From the NCBI GenBank assembly GCA_020848275.1, contig JADLAK010000024.1, forward strand, positions 1 to 64,000: a DNA stretch of 64,000 bases. Direction: 5' to 3'. A program made the translations under genes and the position numbers. Below, in pieces: positions 19,243 through 28,488 of this stretch. This DNA is from Planctomycetota bacterium. GTDB taxonomy: Bacteria; Planctomycetota; UBA8742; UBA2392. Position 1 is the stretch's first letter; the number at the start of each line of letters is the position of its first letter. The notes beneath the pieces were generated by a model. It searched no databases and was not told the origin of the DNA. It worked only from the letters and a program-made list of their open reading frames with translations.

Positions 19243-20040
19243 CTACTGCACGTCGCCGGGGCCAAAGCCGCGCTTCTTGAAGATTGCCTGGCCCCGCTCG
19301 CCAGAAACGAATTCCAGGAATGTCTTGGCGCGGTCAAGGGACGCGGACGCTTTGACAGGTGCGGCGAGATGCTCGACAGGCGTGTGGCTGCCCACCTCGA
19401 AGGTGAAGAGGATCCTTACGCGCGGATCGGCGATCGCGTCGGTGTCGTAGACGAAACCGGCTTCGAGTTCGTCCGTGGCGACGGCGTTCAGAGCCACCCG
19501 CACATCCTTCTGGCCGACGAAGCGCTTCTGGAGGGTGTCCAGGACCTCGTAGTGTTTGAGGGCTTCGCGCGCGTACTTGCCCGCCGGAACGTTTTCGTCG
19601 CAGATCGAGAATCGCTTGAATTCCGCACCAAGCAGCGCCTTGGGTCCGTCACCTTTGAGCGGACTGGTTTTGCCCACGACGCAGGCTAATCCGTTGGTCG
19701 CGACCCTGAGGGGATTGCCCTCGAATACGCCCCAACTTGCCGCCTTCTCTGTCCACTCCCGGCTGGAGGAGAAAAACACGTCCGCCGGTGCGCCGTCCCT
19801 AACCTGTCGTGCAAGGTCGCCAGTCGCGCCGAACGAAAACCGGACTCGCGTGCCGGTTTCGGCTTCATAGGCACGGCCGATCTCGGGCAATACGTCAGTC
19901 AATGCCGCCGCGGCGAACACGCTGATCGGCGCCGCACCCTTGGGCTGGTTGCCGGGCACCTGCGGCGAGTTGTTCATCCCGGGGCAGGCGGTAAGGAAGA
20001 AAGCCGCAGCGGCGACGAGTATCGCGAACATCGTCTTCAT
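19243..20040 (-). CDS. modA: Molybdate-binding lipoprotein ModA
   Basis: A 265-residue periplasmic binding protein. A lipoprotein signal with lipobox LTAC (Cys ~19) precedes the type II solute-binding fold. Typical features are VFAAAALTDVLPEIG at the start of the mature domain, FSFGATGDLARQV and GAPADVFFSSS. AVATDELEAGFVYDTDA and GQAIFKKRGF follow near the end. It captures molybdate/tungstate for ModB. GGAGG lies just before the start. It probably shares a transcript with modB. The genuine molybdenum need is supported by moaE at 43.1 kb. Confidence 0.9.
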   Translation of the reverse strand: MKTMFAILVAAAAFFLTACPGMNNSPQVPGNQPKGAAPISVFAAAALTDVLPEIGRAYEAETGTRVRFSFGATGDLARQVRDGAPADVFFSSSREWTEKAASWGVFEGNPLRVATNGLACVVGKTSPLKGDGPKALLGAEFKRFSICDENVPAGKYAREALKHYEVLDTLQKRFVGQKDVRVALNAVATDELEAGFVYDTDAIADPRVRILFTFEVGSHTPVEHLAAPVKASASLDRAKTFLEFVSGERGQAIFKKRGFGPGDVQ

Positions 20041-20081
20041 CGGGACGCCTCCTTTTGCCCGTGAGAGAGCTTGGTATTAAA

Positions 20082-20107
20082 CAAAAACCCCGCCTGTTTG
20101 GGCGGGG
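20082..20107 (-). terminator. Rho-independent terminator for the msr gene
   Basis: On the minus strand: CCCCGCC, a 6-nt loop, GGCGGGG, then TTTTTGTTT. It lies 30-55 bp after the msr fusion stop, beyond a GTGG palindrome. Confidence 0.78.
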
Positions 20108-20111
20108 AATT

Positions 20112-20134
20112 GGCAGGCAGGATGCCTGCCCCAC
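20112..20134 (-). repeat. GTGG-headed REP-like palindrome next to a stop codon
   Basis: On the minus strand the msr stop TGA is followed by CT and then GTGG (20134-20131) and a GGCAGGCA/TGCCTGCC stem. The same stop-CT-GTGG arrangement is found at 44083. Confidence 0.7.
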
Positions 20135-20136
20135 AG

Positions 20137-21252
20137 TCAATCGCGCAGGACGTGGCAAGTGTAGCCGCCGGGATTCTTCTGCAGATAGTCCTGGTGGTAG
20201 GCCTCGGCCGAGTAGAACTCGCCCGCCTTGGTCACCTCCGTGACGATCGGCTTCTTGAAACGGCCGGACGCGTCGAACTTTTTGATCACGGCCTCGGCTG
20301 TCTTCTTCTGCGCTTCGTCGAGGTAAAAAATCGCCGAACGATACTGCGTGCCTTTGTCGTTGTGTTGGCGGTTCTTGGTGGTCGGGTCGTGCATGCGGAA
20401 GAAGTTATCGAGCAGCTTCTCGAACGTCATTTTTGTGGGGTCGAAATAGATCTCGATCGCCTCGGCGTGGCCGGTGTCGCCGCCGCACACCTGCTCGTAG
20501 GTCGGGTTTTTCGTCGCGCCGCCGGTGTAGCCGACTTCCGTGCGCAATACTCCCGGCAGGCTGCGGATGATTTCTTCCATGCCCCAGAAACAGCCGCCGG
20601 CCAGGATCGCGCGTTCTTCCTTCACGCTCGTCGCGGCGACTTTCTCCGGCGCCTTGTACACGCCCGCGTCGATGAATTGCTGGACGTAGGTCGGGTAGCC
20701 CTCGCTTGTCAGCTTCGCGACCGGGATAAATTTCAGCGACGCCGAGTTGATGCAGTAGCGCAGGCCGCCCTTGTCGCGCGGGCCGTCTTCGAACACGTGG
20801 CCCAGGTGCGCGTCGCCGGCCTTGCTGCGCACTTCGGTGCGGCGCATCCCGTGCGTGTTGTCGGACTTCTCCGTAACGCGTTTTTCCTCCACGGGCCTGG
20901 TGAAGCTCGGCCAGCCGCAACCGGAGTCGAATTTATCGAGCGACGAAAACAGCGGTTCGCCGGTGGTGATGTCGACGTAGAGGCCGTGCTCGTGGTTGTC
21001 CCAGAATTCGCCGGTAAAGGCGCGCTCGGTGCCCGCGTGCTGCGTCACTTCGTATTGCTCGGGTGTGAGCTTCTTGCGCAGTTCTTCGTCCGACGGTTTT
21101 TCGAAGGTAGTCCTGGCAGGCATGTCGGCCCCTGTGTTTGTGGTTTCGGCGGGTTGATTCGAGTTGCTTTGCAGCGGCGGGTCGGTTTGCGACGCGCAGG
21201 AAGCAATCAACAGGCAAAGAAGCGTGATAATCACAGCGGCGGTCAATCGCAT
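20137..21252 (-). CDS. msrBA: MsrB-MsrA fusion lipoprotein
   Basis: A 371-residue bifunctional methionine sulfoxide reductase. The signal ends with lipobox IASC (Cys ~19). The MsrB domain comes first (~50-185: [29 protein letters not shown] with catalytic Cys). The MsrA domain follows (~205-370: [10 protein letters not shown] with catalytic Cys, [13 protein letters not shown]). Together they reduce both R and S sulfoxides of methionine in oxidised envelope proteins. The order B-A is the reverse of the common PilB/MsrAB order. The zinc-binding CxxC pairs of zinc-type MsrB are absent. Confidence 0.92.
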   Translation of the reverse strand: MRLTAAVIITLLCLLIASCASQTDPPLQSNSNQPAETTNTGADMPARTTFEKPSDEELRKKLTPEQYEVTQHAGTERAFTGEFWDNHEHGLYVDITTGEPLFSSLDKFDSGCGWPSFTRPVEEKRVTEKSDNTHGMRRTEVRSKAGDAHLGHVFEDGPRDKGGLRYCINSASLKFIPVAKLTSEGYPTYVQQFIDAGVYKAPEKVAATSVKEERAILAGGCFWGMEEIIRSLPGVLRTEVGYTGGATKNPTYEQVCGGDTGHAEAIEIYFDPTKMTFEKLLDNFFRMHDPTTKNRQHNDKGTQYRSAIFYLDEAQKKTAEAVIKKFDASGRFKKPIVTEVTKAGEFYSAEAYHQDYLQKNPGGYTCHVLRD

Positions 21253-21332
21253 GGATGCCTCCGGTACGTGAGCGTGACATTAACCCAAAGCGCCCTGCGA
21301 ATCTTCCAAAGAAATCGTATCCTTCCCGCCCC

Positions 21333-22439
21333 ATGAAGGTCAGCCAGCTCAGCGATTATTTCGACAAACTGTATCCCTACGCGCTGGCGGAGGAGTGGGA
21401 CAACGTGGGGTTGGTTGTCGGCGACCCCAAGGCCGCGGTCACGGGCGTGATGATGGCCGTCGATGTCTCGCTGGACGTATTAAAGGAAGCAAAGGACGCC
21501 GGCTGCAACGTCATTGTCACGCATCACCCGCTGATCTTCCGCGCGATCAAACGTATCCACACGCGCGACGCGCAGGGCGAACTGATCGCCTTCGCGCTCA
21601 AGAACGATATCTCGGTGATTGCGCTGCACACCAACCTCGACAGCGCGCGCGGCGGCCTCAACGACACGCTGTGCGACCTGCTGACGTTGACCAAAACGCG
21701 GCCGCTGGTCGATTCCGGTCGCGAACGCCTGTACAAACTTTCGGTGACCGTGCCGGTCGACGCCGCCGAGAAAGTGCGCGCGGCCATGAACGAAGCCGGC
21801 GCCGGGCAGATCGGCAACTACGACCATTGCAGTTTCAGCGTCGAGGGCGAAGGTACCTGCCGCGGCGATGAAAGAAGTAACCCCGCGATTGGCAAACAGG
21901 GCGTGCTCGAACGGTTAAAGGAGCGTCGCATCGAGGTAATCCTGCGCCGCGAAATTTCTGGCCGCGTGATCGAGGCGATGAAGCAGGCGCATCCTTACGA
22001 GGAAGTCGCCTACGACCTTTATGTGCTGCATAACAAGGAACTCGGCACGGGGCTGGCGCGTATCGGCAGCCTCGCCAAGGCGGAATCGCTCGACGCATTC
22101 GTCACGCGCGTGCAAAAACTGGGCATCATGGTCACGCGCGTGCTGGGTGATGGCAAACGTGAAGTCAAGAAGGTCGCGCTGTGCAGCGGCGCGGGCGCGG
22201 ACTTCGTCGGCAACGCATGCGCCGGCGGGGCCGACGTCTACCTGACGGCCGAAATCAAGCATCACCACGGCGCGATGGCCAGGCACGCGGACATGGCAAT
22301 TGTCGAAACCGAACATTATTCCCTTGAGCGCGGGCACTGGCCCCGGCTAAAGGAGTTGCTGCAAATCGAGTTCAAAGACATCAAGGTGAAGATCAGTGAA
22401 CGTGAATCCATACTCTGGCGGCGCCCAGAACGCGGCTAA
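21333..22439 (+). CDS. Nif3-like dinuclear metal centre protein
   Basis: A 368-residue Nif3/YbgI/DUF34 protein, the longer form with an inserted PII/CutA-like domain. The N-terminal part has WDNVGLVVGDP, the metal site VTHHPLIF and HTNLDSARGG. The middle insert (~125-230) contains the GNYDHCSFSVEGEGTC and HPYEEVAYDLY motifs. The C-terminal part has TAEIKHHH and IVETEHYSLE. The family binds two metals and forms hexamers. Its function is unsettled (GTP cyclohydrolase I type 2 is often over-annotated). The start at 21333 fits family starts. Confidence 0.88.
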   Translation: MKVSQLSDYFDKLYPYALAEEWDNVGLVVGDPKAAVTGVMMAVDVSLDVLKEAKDAGCNVIVTHHPLIFRAIKRIHTRDAQGELIAFALKNDISVIALHTNLDSARGGLNDTLCDLLTLTKTRPLVDSGRERLYKLSVTVPVDAAEKVRAAMNEAGAGQIGNYDHCSFSVEGEGTCRGDERSNPAIGKQGVLERLKERRIEVILRREISGRVIEAMKQAHPYEEVAYDLYVLHNKELGTGLARIGSLAKAESLDAFVTRVQKLGIMVTRVLGDGKREVKKVALCSGAGADFVGNACAGGADVYLTAEIKHHHGAMARHADMAIVETEHYSLERGHWPRLKELLQIEFKDIKVKISERESILWRRPERG

Positions 22440-23091
22440 AGGCGCCCTCAAGGGCACCAGCACGTTTGTGCGCGAGGACGAACTCTCGGCGCGCAAGGCC
22501 GCGCGGCCGTTTCCGCCCAAAGCGCGCAAGATGTACTGGTTCATGTTCGTGCCGCTGGTGCTGTTTGGCGCGGGGCTGCCGCTGATTCTCGAGGCCACGG
22601 GTGTGGGCGTGCATGTCGGCCCGTGGCTGGCGCTTACGATCAGCATCCCCGGAACGATTTTAGCCATGTTCGCGGTCAGCTTTTTGCGCGAAGGCTTCAA
22701 GGGTAACCTGGTATTTTCGTCGGTGATCCTGTTCGTGCTGCAGCTTGCCTATGCGCTCGAATTCGGCCCGGAGGACACCCAGCGCGCCCTGATGATGCGC
22801 GTCGCGCCGCTGGTGGTCGCGGCGATCCTGATTTTCTTCATGTGGATCGACCTGAAGAAAAATCTGCGCGAGTGGCATTACCGCATCGCCTCGGGCGAAA
22901 GCTGGCAGGACATCCTGACGCAGTACCAGCAGGCGTCGGTGATTCGCAAAGCCGGAGGCAAGCCGGCGCTTGACGCGGAAGGCAACGTCGTCGACGCCGA
23001 GGAAATGATGCCGCGCCCTGGCTTCCGCCAGAAACCCAAAAAGCGCGACCCCACCCAGAAGAAAAAGCGGCAGAAGCCGCGGCTACGGTAG
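22396..23091 (+). CDS. Hypothetical four-helix membrane protein
   Basis: A 231-residue protein with a soluble N-terminus (~1-45) and four hydrophobic helices (~47-68, 75-97, 103-122 and 133-152). The basic C-terminal tail is Lys/Arg-rich (PKKRDPTQKKKRQK). The GTG start at 22396 overlaps the end of the Nif3-like gene by 44 bp, with AAGGTGA just upstream. It is followed after 7 bp by the PAP2 gene. Not recognised. Confidence 0.65.
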   Translation: MNVNPYSGGAQNAAKGALKGTSTFVREDELSARKAARPFPPKARKMYWFMFVPLVLFGAGLPLILEATGVGVHVGPWLALTISIPGTILAMFAVSFLREGFKGNLVFSSVILFVLQLAYALEFGPEDTQRALMMRVAPLVVAAILIFFMWIDLKKNLREWHYRIASGESWQDILTQYQQASVIRKAGGKPALDAEGNVVDAEEMMPRPGFRQKPKKRDPTQKKKRQKPRLR

Positions 23092-23098
23092 AGGCACG

Positions 23099-23647
23099 AT
23101 GAACACGCCGCCGATCGCGCCGCTGGGCATTGACCGTCGCCTTACCGGCCCCATACACCGCCTTGTGTTGGGGCCGCTCGATTATTTCTGGGCCCTTCCC
23201 GGCACCGCCTTTGGCACCTATGCCATGCCGATTACAATGGCGCTGGTCGGCCTGTGGCTTGGCTGGAAGGTGCTTGTTGTGGGCGTTGCGGCGAGCCTGG
23301 TTACCGTCAGCATCACACAGGCGCTGAAACACACCATTGGCCGCGACCGGCCCGCGCCGCTACTGGCGCGCCGCCGCGTCAAGTTGCGTTCTCTGGTGAA
23401 AAACCCGTCGTTTCCCTCGGGCGACAGCGCGCAGGCGGGCGTGGTTTCTTTCCTGGTGATGTGGCATGGGCCGTTCCAGGACGACCGCGCGTACCTGTTC
23501 TTGATCCCGCTGCCGCTGTGCATGTTTGCGCGCATCTACTTCGGTGCGCATTGGATAGGCGATACTCTGGCGGGCGCCGCCATTGGCGCGGGCGTGATGG
23601 CCGGGGTCCACTTTGCGGCGCTGCAAATCCCGGGATTTCTAGCGTGA
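23099..23647 (+). CDS. PAP2-superfamily phosphatase-like protein
   Basis: A 182-residue membrane protein with the three PAP2 motifs in order: KHTIGRDRP (~80), PSGDSAQAG (~103-111) and RIYFGAHWIGDTLAG (~143-157). The family dephosphorylates lipid phosphates or undecaprenyl pyrophosphate. In motif 2 the usual acid/base His of PSGH is Asp (PSGD), so catalysis may be altered. It follows a membrane-protein gene by 7 bp, probably in one operon. Confidence 0.78.
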   Translation: MNTPPIAPLGIDRRLTGPIHRLVLGPLDYFWALPGTAFGTYAMPITMALVGLWLGWKVLVVGVAASLVTVSITQALKHTIGRDRPAPLLARRRVKLRSLVKNPSFPSGDSAQAGVVSFLVMWHGPFQDDRAYLFLIPLPLCMFARIYFGAHWIGDTLAGAAIGAGVMAGVHFAALQIPGFLA

Positions 23648-23736
23648 AACCCCGGATTGTCGGGCGTAGCGAAGATTTCTATAAATAACGGCCCACAATG
23701 AAGCGCAAACCCAGTAAGCCACCCAGGAGAGCTGTA

Positions 23737-24918
23737 ATGGCCGAGCGACTGTTGTTTACCTCTGAGTCCGTTGGTGAAGGTCACCCCGACAAACTTTGCG
23801 ACCAGGTTTCCGATTCCGTCCTCGACGCGATCCTCGCCGTCGATCCAAAAGCCCGCGTGGCCTGCGAGAGCTGGACCACCACCGGCCTGATCGGCGTGAT
23901 CGGCGAAATCACCAGCACTGCGCAGGAAATCCTCGCGCGCATCCCTGAAATTGCCCGCGCCGCCGCCAAGGAAATCGGCTACACCAAGGCCGAATATGGC
24001 CTCGACTGCGAAAGCTGCGGCGTGATGGTAGCCGTGCACGGCCAGTCGCCCGACATCGCCATGGGCGTTGACGAGGGCAAGGAGAAGGAACAGGGCGCCG
24101 GCGACCAGGGCATGATGTTTGGCTATGCCTGCGACGAAACGCCAGAGTTGATGCCCGCCGCAATCCAGTTTGCGCATCGGCTGACGGGCCGCCAGGCCAA
24201 GCTGCGCAAGTCAGGCGAGCTCAAGTGGTTGCGCCCCGACTGCAAGAGCCAGGTGACCGTCGAATACGACGGCAACAAAGTTGCGCGCATCCACACAGTG
24301 GTGCTAAGCACGCAGCACGACGACATCTCGCTCGACAAAATCATTCGTCCCGAGGTGATCGAAAAGATCATTAAACCCGTGTTGCCCAAGGAGTTGATCG
24401 ACAGCAAGACGATTTTCCACGTCAACCCGACCGGCCGCTTCGTCATTGGCGGCCCGCACGGTGACTCCGGCCTCACCGGACGCAAAATCATCGTCGATAC
24501 CTACGGTGGTGCGGCGGCGCACGGCGGCGGCGCTTTCTCGGGCAAGGACCCGAGCAAAGTTGACCGCAGCGCGGCCTACATCGCGCGTTACGCGGCCAAA
24601 AACGTCGTCAAGGCGGGACTCGCCGGCCGCTGCCAGATTCAGCTTGCGTACGCCATCGGCGTTGCGGAACCCGTGAGCGTTAACGTGCAAACGTATGGCA
24701 CGAACAAGGTTCCGGAATCAAAGATTGCCGAAGCCCTGCGCAGCGTAATCAGCTTCAAGCCCAAGGCGATCATCGAGCGCCTGAACCTCTTGCGCCCGAT
24801 TTACACTCCGACGGCCAAGAATGGCCACTTCGGCAACGACAGCTTCCCCTGGGAAAAGACGGACATCGCCGACAAGCTCAAGGCCGCGGCCGGTCGCGAA
24901 GCTGTTGGCGCAAAATAA
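23737..24918 (+). CDS. metK: S-adenosylmethionine synthetase
   Basis: A 393-residue enzyme making SAM from Met and ATP in the cytosol. Family motifs are present: [18 protein letters not shown] (~8-25), [12 protein letters not shown] (~120) and the P-loop [19 protein letters not shown] (~265). The start at 23737 has AGGAG six bases before it and gives the family N-terminus [11 protein letters not shown]; a further upstream ATG adds a basic 13-residue stretch without support. SAM supplies the orphan methyltransferase downstream. The stop is followed one base later by a GTAG palindrome pair. Confidence 0.95.
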   Translation: MAERLLFTSESVGEGHPDKLCDQVSDSVLDAILAVDPKARVACESWTTTGLIGVIGEITSTAQEILARIPEIARAAAKEIGYTKAEYGLDCESCGVMVAVHGQSPDIAMGVDEGKEKEQGAGDQGMMFGYACDETPELMPAAIQFAHRLTGRQAKLRKSGELKWLRPDCKSQVTVEYDGNKVARIHTVVLSTQHDDISLDKIIRPEVIEKIIKPVLPKELIDSKTIFHVNPTGRFVIGGPHGDSGLTGRKIIVDTYGGAAAHGGGAFSGKDPSKVDRSAAYIARYAAKNVVKAGLAGRCQIQLAYAIGVAEPVSVNVQTYGTNKVPESKIAEALRSVISFKPKAIIERLNLLRPIYTPTAKNGHFGNDSFPWEKTDIADKLKAAAGREAVGAK

Positions 24919-25292
24919 CGTAGCTGCGATTTCCTAATCGCAGCATGGTCAACCTGCATGACAACAAGCGGCGAGCCTCAGGGCTCGCCGCTGCTACGGT
25001 TAGGAAACCGCAGCCGCAAGCCGTTTGTGGGTATGTCTTTGACAAAAATTGACGTGTGTCAGGAAAATTGGGCGAAAAGGGCAGTCAGTTGCCAGAACCT
25101 ATTGTCCAAGCGGGTTGGCGGCGGGCGTAACTTGTGCGTCACCAACGCTTGGTGAACGATACACGGCGTAAGACGTGATTTTTCATAAAAGTTGCTGGCG
25201 TCGAGCCTTGCCACCGTTATATTGCGCCCCGATTTATGGGCCGGGCGAGACCGGAAATTTCACGATTAAACTACAGATAAGGGGATTGACCC
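24919..25292. other. Gene-free region with GTAG palindromes
   Basis: 374 bp without a credible gene. The first 80 bp is an inverted pair of GTAG REP-like palindromes. About 25040-25290 is more AT-rich, with possible promoter elements (a TATATT at 25218) for the small membrane-protein gene at 25293. I cannot define a -35 with normal spacing. Confidence 0.6.
24920..24997. repeat. Inverted pair of GTAG REP-like palindromes
   Basis: The plus-strand unit has GTAG at 24920-24923 and a CTGCGAT/ATCGCAG stem. The minus-strand unit has stem GCGGCGAGCC/GGCTCGCCGC at 24968-24991 and head CTAC at 24994-24997. The first head lies one base after the metK TAA. Confidence 0.7.
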
Positions 25293-25625
25293 ATGGCGGA
25301 TGCCGCTCCTGCTAAACCCGAGGGAAAGTCGTTGGAGTCACTTGGCGTGTCCAAGGAACTTCAGGACCAGGCCAAGTTGATGCTGCTGCTTGCCGGTATT
25401 ATCAGCTTCTGGAGCCCGATCATTTTCGGCTATGTGATGAAGAAGCCGGGCCAGGCCGAGAGCAAGTGGTATCAGTGGCAGGTTCGTAACGCCTGGTTTG
25501 CGGCCATCGGCTGCTACCTTTGCTGGATTCCCGGTATCTACATGGGCTACATGGGTTTCAAGCAGATCGGCGAAGGCAAGGACCCGATCATCCCGATCGC
25601 TTCGCCTGAAGGCTTCAAGGGCTAA
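25293..25625 (+). CDS. Hypothetical two-helix membrane protein
   Basis: A 110-residue protein: soluble N-terminus (~1-27), a helix ~28-48 (LMLLLAGIISFWSPIIFGYV), a short polar loop, a helix ~67-88 (AAIGCYLCWIPGIYMGYMGF) and a polar tail. AAGGGG lies before the ATG. It ends in a strong terminator, so it is monocistronic. No recognised family. Confidence 0.65.
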   Translation: MADAAPAKPEGKSLESLGVSKELQDQAKLMLLLAGIISFWSPIIFGYVMKKPGQAESKWYQWQVRNAWFAAIGCYLCWIPGIYMGYMGFKQIGEGKDPIIPIASPEGFKG

Positions 25626-25644
25626 TTCAACCGATTCAAGCTCA

Positions 25645-25680
25645 GCGAGGCGGCATATCTGCCGCCTCGCTTTGCGTTTA
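25645..25680 (+). terminator. Rho-independent terminator
   Basis: A perfect 10-bp stem GCGAGGCGGC/GCCGCCTCGC with a 6-nt loop, followed by TTTGCGTTTA, 20 bp after the stop of the small membrane-protein gene. Confidence 0.8.
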
Positions 25681-25691
25681 AACTCATCGGG

Positions 25692-25757
25692 TGGTTCGTT
25701 GTTCGTGGTTCGAGCTAGACTCAGCCGCCCGAACCACGAGTCACGAACCACGAATCA
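25692..25757. repeat. Inverted 7-nt word array (TGGTTCG/CGAACCA)
   Basis: TGGTTCG, TTGTTCG and TGGTTCG at 25692-25712. CGAACCA, CGAGTCA, CGAACCA and CGAATCA at 25730-25757. It ends 9 bp before the YaeQ-like start and supplies that gene's leader. Same word family as 53496-53551. Confidence 0.8.
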
Positions 25758-25766
25758 CGGACCCCC

Positions 25767-26312
25767 ATGCGCCTTACCGTCGACCTTTCGATCAACGACT
25801 ATGACCGCGAGCTTTTCGCCGAGCGCAAGCTAGTCTTTGAACAGCGCGAAGGCGAAGGCCTGGTCCACGTGATGCTGAAGGTCCTCGCGTTGGCGCTCTA
25901 TTACGAGCCCAAGTTGCAGGTTGAGCCGACCTTTGAAGACGAATACAAACCCGACCTGCTGCTGCGCCAGGACGACTATCGCCCCGCGCTCTGGATCGAG
26001 TGCGGCGCCGTCAGCACCCGCAAACTCGACAAGATCACCTTCCGCTACTACACGGCGCGCTTTGCCGTCGTGAAACAAACCGGGCGCGAAGCCGCGGAAC
26101 TTGCCGAACGCTGCAAGGGCGAAGTTCGGCGGCTGGACAAAATCGAATTTGTCGGCTTCGAGAAAGACTTCTGCCTGCGCGTGGCCGAAAGATTGTCCGG
26201 CCGCAACGACGTGATCGTCATTCGCTCGGGCAAATCCGTGCAGGTTGTGATCGGTGGCGTCACGGAAAGCTCCGAGCTGTTTCGCATCGAGGCCGGCAGT
26301 CTCGGCAAGTAA
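25767..26312 (+). CDS. YaeQ-like protein
   Basis: A 181-residue cytosolic protein resembling the YaeQ family, whose fold is PD-(D/E)XK nuclease-like. The N-terminal strand and helix segment (RLTVDLSINDYDRELFAER, then VHVMLKVLALALYYEP) is followed by the acidic PDLLLRQD and LWIECGA positions expected of the nuclease-like core. The biological role of YaeQ is not established. No good Shine-Dalgarno is visible because the leader is a word array. Confidence 0.65.
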   Translation: MRLTVDLSINDYDRELFAERKLVFEQREGEGLVHVMLKVLALALYYEPKLQVEPTFEDEYKPDLLLRQDDYRPALWIECGAVSTRKLDKITFRYYTARFAVVKQTGREAAELAERCKGEVRRLDKIEFVGFEKDFCLRVAERLSGRNDVIVIRSGKSVQVVIGGVTESSELFRIEAGSLGK

Positions 26313-26331
26313 GCCGTGCTACACTGCTTCC

Positions 26332-27681
26332 ATGAAACGGGCACTCGCCGCCGCAACTTCGCTGATCTTCCTGATCGCCTTGGCGTCCGCGCAGGACGCC
26401 ATTAAACCGGCGTTTCCACTGGTCAAAGTCGGTTTTGATGACGGACGCGTCGATTTGATTCGCGAAGTCGAGGTTTCCAACCTTGACCCGGAACGCCTGG
26501 TCCAGCGCGTGTTTGAAGACTGGCACCGCGCCGATGTTGCGGCGTTTTTGGCGCGCCACACGACGCTCGACGAGCGCAAGCAACTCGACAAGGCGTTGAA
26601 GCAGGCCGATGTGCTTGCCGCGGCGGACGCCGTCGATGCGATCCAGAAAAGCAAACTCACGACGGCGCAGGTCGCCGATGCGCTTGGCAAGTTGTTGGGG
26701 CAGCGGGGTTATTCCGGCGTAAATTGCTGCGCGTGGCTGTATGCGCGCGACATAAATTGCGCGGCGCAACTGAAGTACGCGGGCAGCGAGGCGTTCCATC
26801 CCTTTCGCGTGCAACGCGAACTGCGCGAATTGGCGGACAAAGGCGAACCGGCGTCGAAGATATTTGCGCGCGGCCTGTGGGAGTTCGACGGGCGCGACGG
26901 CCTGCTGTCGCACGGCGGCCACTATGACGGCGTGCAACTTGTCGAGGGGTTGATTGCGCTGGGTTGGGGCGTGGAGGATTTCGCCCGGGCGCTGAAGAAA
27001 GACGCCAAAGCGCTGTCGCCTGAACTCAAACGGCTGATTGCCTGGGGCGATGCGCGGCTGATCGTGCCATTGCTGGACGGCAAGATCAGCGAAGCTGAGC
27101 TGGCGACATTTGCGCAGGCCGAGTTGAAGGCCGCGCCCGCCGACAAGGCCCTTGGCGTTGCACTACTGGCGGCGCAAAGCCTGACACGCTGGTTTCGGAC
27201 ATCCGGGGTGGGCGTCAGCGCGGTTTACAGCGGCCCGATGCCTGCGGCGGACCGGATGGCGCCCACGACCAGCGCGCTGGAAATGCCGGATGACGCGATG
27301 CTGTTTTCCGCGGGACTCGACGACGCCATGATCAAACACTTTGCGCCCGGCGGCGACTGGCTTACGCTGGTCCTTTATGAAGACGGCGGCGCGCGCGCGG
27401 TGTTGCGTTCAGCCAAAGAATTTTACGAGTACGGCCCGGATTCCCCCGTTGGCATGGGCAAACATTCGGTGCTTCTCTACGAAGGCCGGGCGGGTGCGAC
27501 GGCCAAGGCGGGCGCGTTCACGCAGGTATTTGCGCCCAAGGGCGCAAGCTCGCCGCGCATTGATTTAGCGAATCTGGTTCTGCCCGCGGGTGGCGCGCTG
27601 CTCAGCGCCAGCATCGAGGAGGGTGCGGCGCTGCGGCCGATTCTCCTGCGCCGCTGCTCGCGACTTGTGATGACGGAATAG
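26332..27681 (+). CDS. Hypothetical secreted protein
   Basis: A 449-residue protein with a Sec signal peptide (MKRALAAATSLIFLIALASA, cleavage near AQD). The mature part is helical, Ala/Leu/Asp-rich, with no recognised motif, no membrane segment and no catalytic signature that I can identify. A CC pair (VNCCAWLYARDINCAAQ, ~128-142) may be structurally relevant. It follows the YaeQ-like gene by 19 bp and probably shares its transcript. The start at 26332 gives the signal peptide. Confidence 0.6.
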   Translation: MKRALAAATSLIFLIALASAQDAIKPAFPLVKVGFDDGRVDLIREVEVSNLDPERLVQRVFEDWHRADVAAFLARHTTLDERKQLDKALKQADVLAAADAVDAIQKSKLTTAQVADALGKLLGQRGYSGVNCCAWLYARDINCAAQLKYAGSEAFHPFRVQRELRELADKGEPASKIFARGLWEFDGRDGLLSHGGHYDGVQLVEGLIALGWGVEDFARALKKDAKALSPELKRLIAWGDARLIVPLLDGKISEAELATFAQAELKAAPADKALGVALLAAQSLTRWFRTSGVGVSAVYSGPMPAADRMAPTTSALEMPDDAMLFSAGLDDAMIKHFAPGGDWLTLVLYEDGGARAVLRSAKEFYEYGPDSPVGMGKHSVLLYEGRAGATAKAGAFTQVFAPKGASSPRIDLANLVLPAGGALLSASIEEGAALRPILLRRCSRLVMTE

Positions 27682-27684
27682 CGT

Positions 27685-27707
27685 GTAGCTAGGCCGTCCC
27701 GGCCTAG
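27685..27707 (+). repeat. GTAG-headed REP-like palindrome
   Basis: Head GTAG (27685-27688), stem CTAGGCCG/CGGCCTAG around TCC, starting four bases after the preceding TAG stop. Confidence 0.6.
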
Positions 27708-27764
27708 CGCAACAAACACTGTCCTTTGGGGATTCGTGCTGGGACACGGAGGCCCAAGCCACAA

Positions 27765-28403
27765 CTACAGAATCCGGTTGGTGAAGAAGCGCTCGATGCG
27801 CATCCACAGGTCGCGTTCGGCGGGTTCGCGATATTCCTTGTTGCCGGGCTCATTGTCGAAAAACGCGTGGCCCACGCCGGGATAAGTGTACGCTTCGTCG
27901 ACGCTGCCTGTGCGGGACAAGACTTTTTCCAACGCGCGCACGTCCTCAAGCGGCACGTCGCCGTCACGCTCGCCAAACACCGCCAGGATCGGGCACTTCG
28001 CGCGCGCCGCCATATCCAGCGGCTGCGGGATCATCACATCGTCGGCCACCGGCAGCGTGATGAACGGGCAGACCACGACGCAGGCGTCAAACCCTTTGTC
28101 GGTCGCCTGCAGCACCATCGTGCCGCCGATCCACGCGCCGATCGCCCCGACCTTCTTTTTGCCGCCCAGCGACTTGCGCAGCTCTTCCTCCGCGGCCTTC
28201 AGTTTCGTCAAGCCCGCGACGATTTCATCGCTCGTCACGTCGTCGATGCTGCGCGGCGCGCTTGAAAGTTCCAGCACGCGGCAGGCAAACCCCACATCAG
28301 CCAGCGCCCGCGCGCTGTGCAGCGCCGCCGCATCAGCCACCCAGCGTTTGGGCACGAGAATCACGCCCGCCTTGGGGCTGCCATTTTTCGGGTTCACGAG
28401 CAT
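27765..28403 (-). CDS. Dienelactone hydrolase-like alpha/beta protein, nucleophile altered
   Basis: A 212-residue alpha/beta hydrolase of the dienelactone hydrolase family. The triad Asp (GERDGD, ~144-149) and His (PGVGHAFF, ~176-183) are in place. The nucleophile elbow, normally GxCxGG or GxSxGG, reads GAWIGG (~89-94), with Trp where Cys should be. The protein is therefore predicted to lack normal esterase activity, or to use another residue. It is divergent from the DNA methyltransferase gene. It has no signal peptide. Confidence 0.75.
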   Translation of the reverse strand: MLVNPKNGSPKAGVILVPKRWVADAAALHSARALADVGFACRVLELSSAPRSIDDVTSDEIVAGLTKLKAAEEELRKSLGGKKKVGAIGAWIGGTMVLQATDKGFDACVVVCPFITLPVADDVMIPQPLDMAARAKCPILAVFGERDGDVPLEDVRALEKVLSRTGSVDEAYTYPGVGHAFFDNEPGNKEYREPAERDLWMRIERFFTNRIL

Positions 28404-28488
28404 CTTGGCACGATAGCGGACAATCGCGCCCGCGGCCAGTATAACGCAGCGCCGCGAAAGACCTTCAAATGCCCTTTATGCATTTCCC

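Noticed and set aside
20071..21336. 421-codon plus-strand frame opposite the MsrB-MsrA gene
   Set aside because: Antisense shadow. Both reductase catalytic motifs are on the minus strand.
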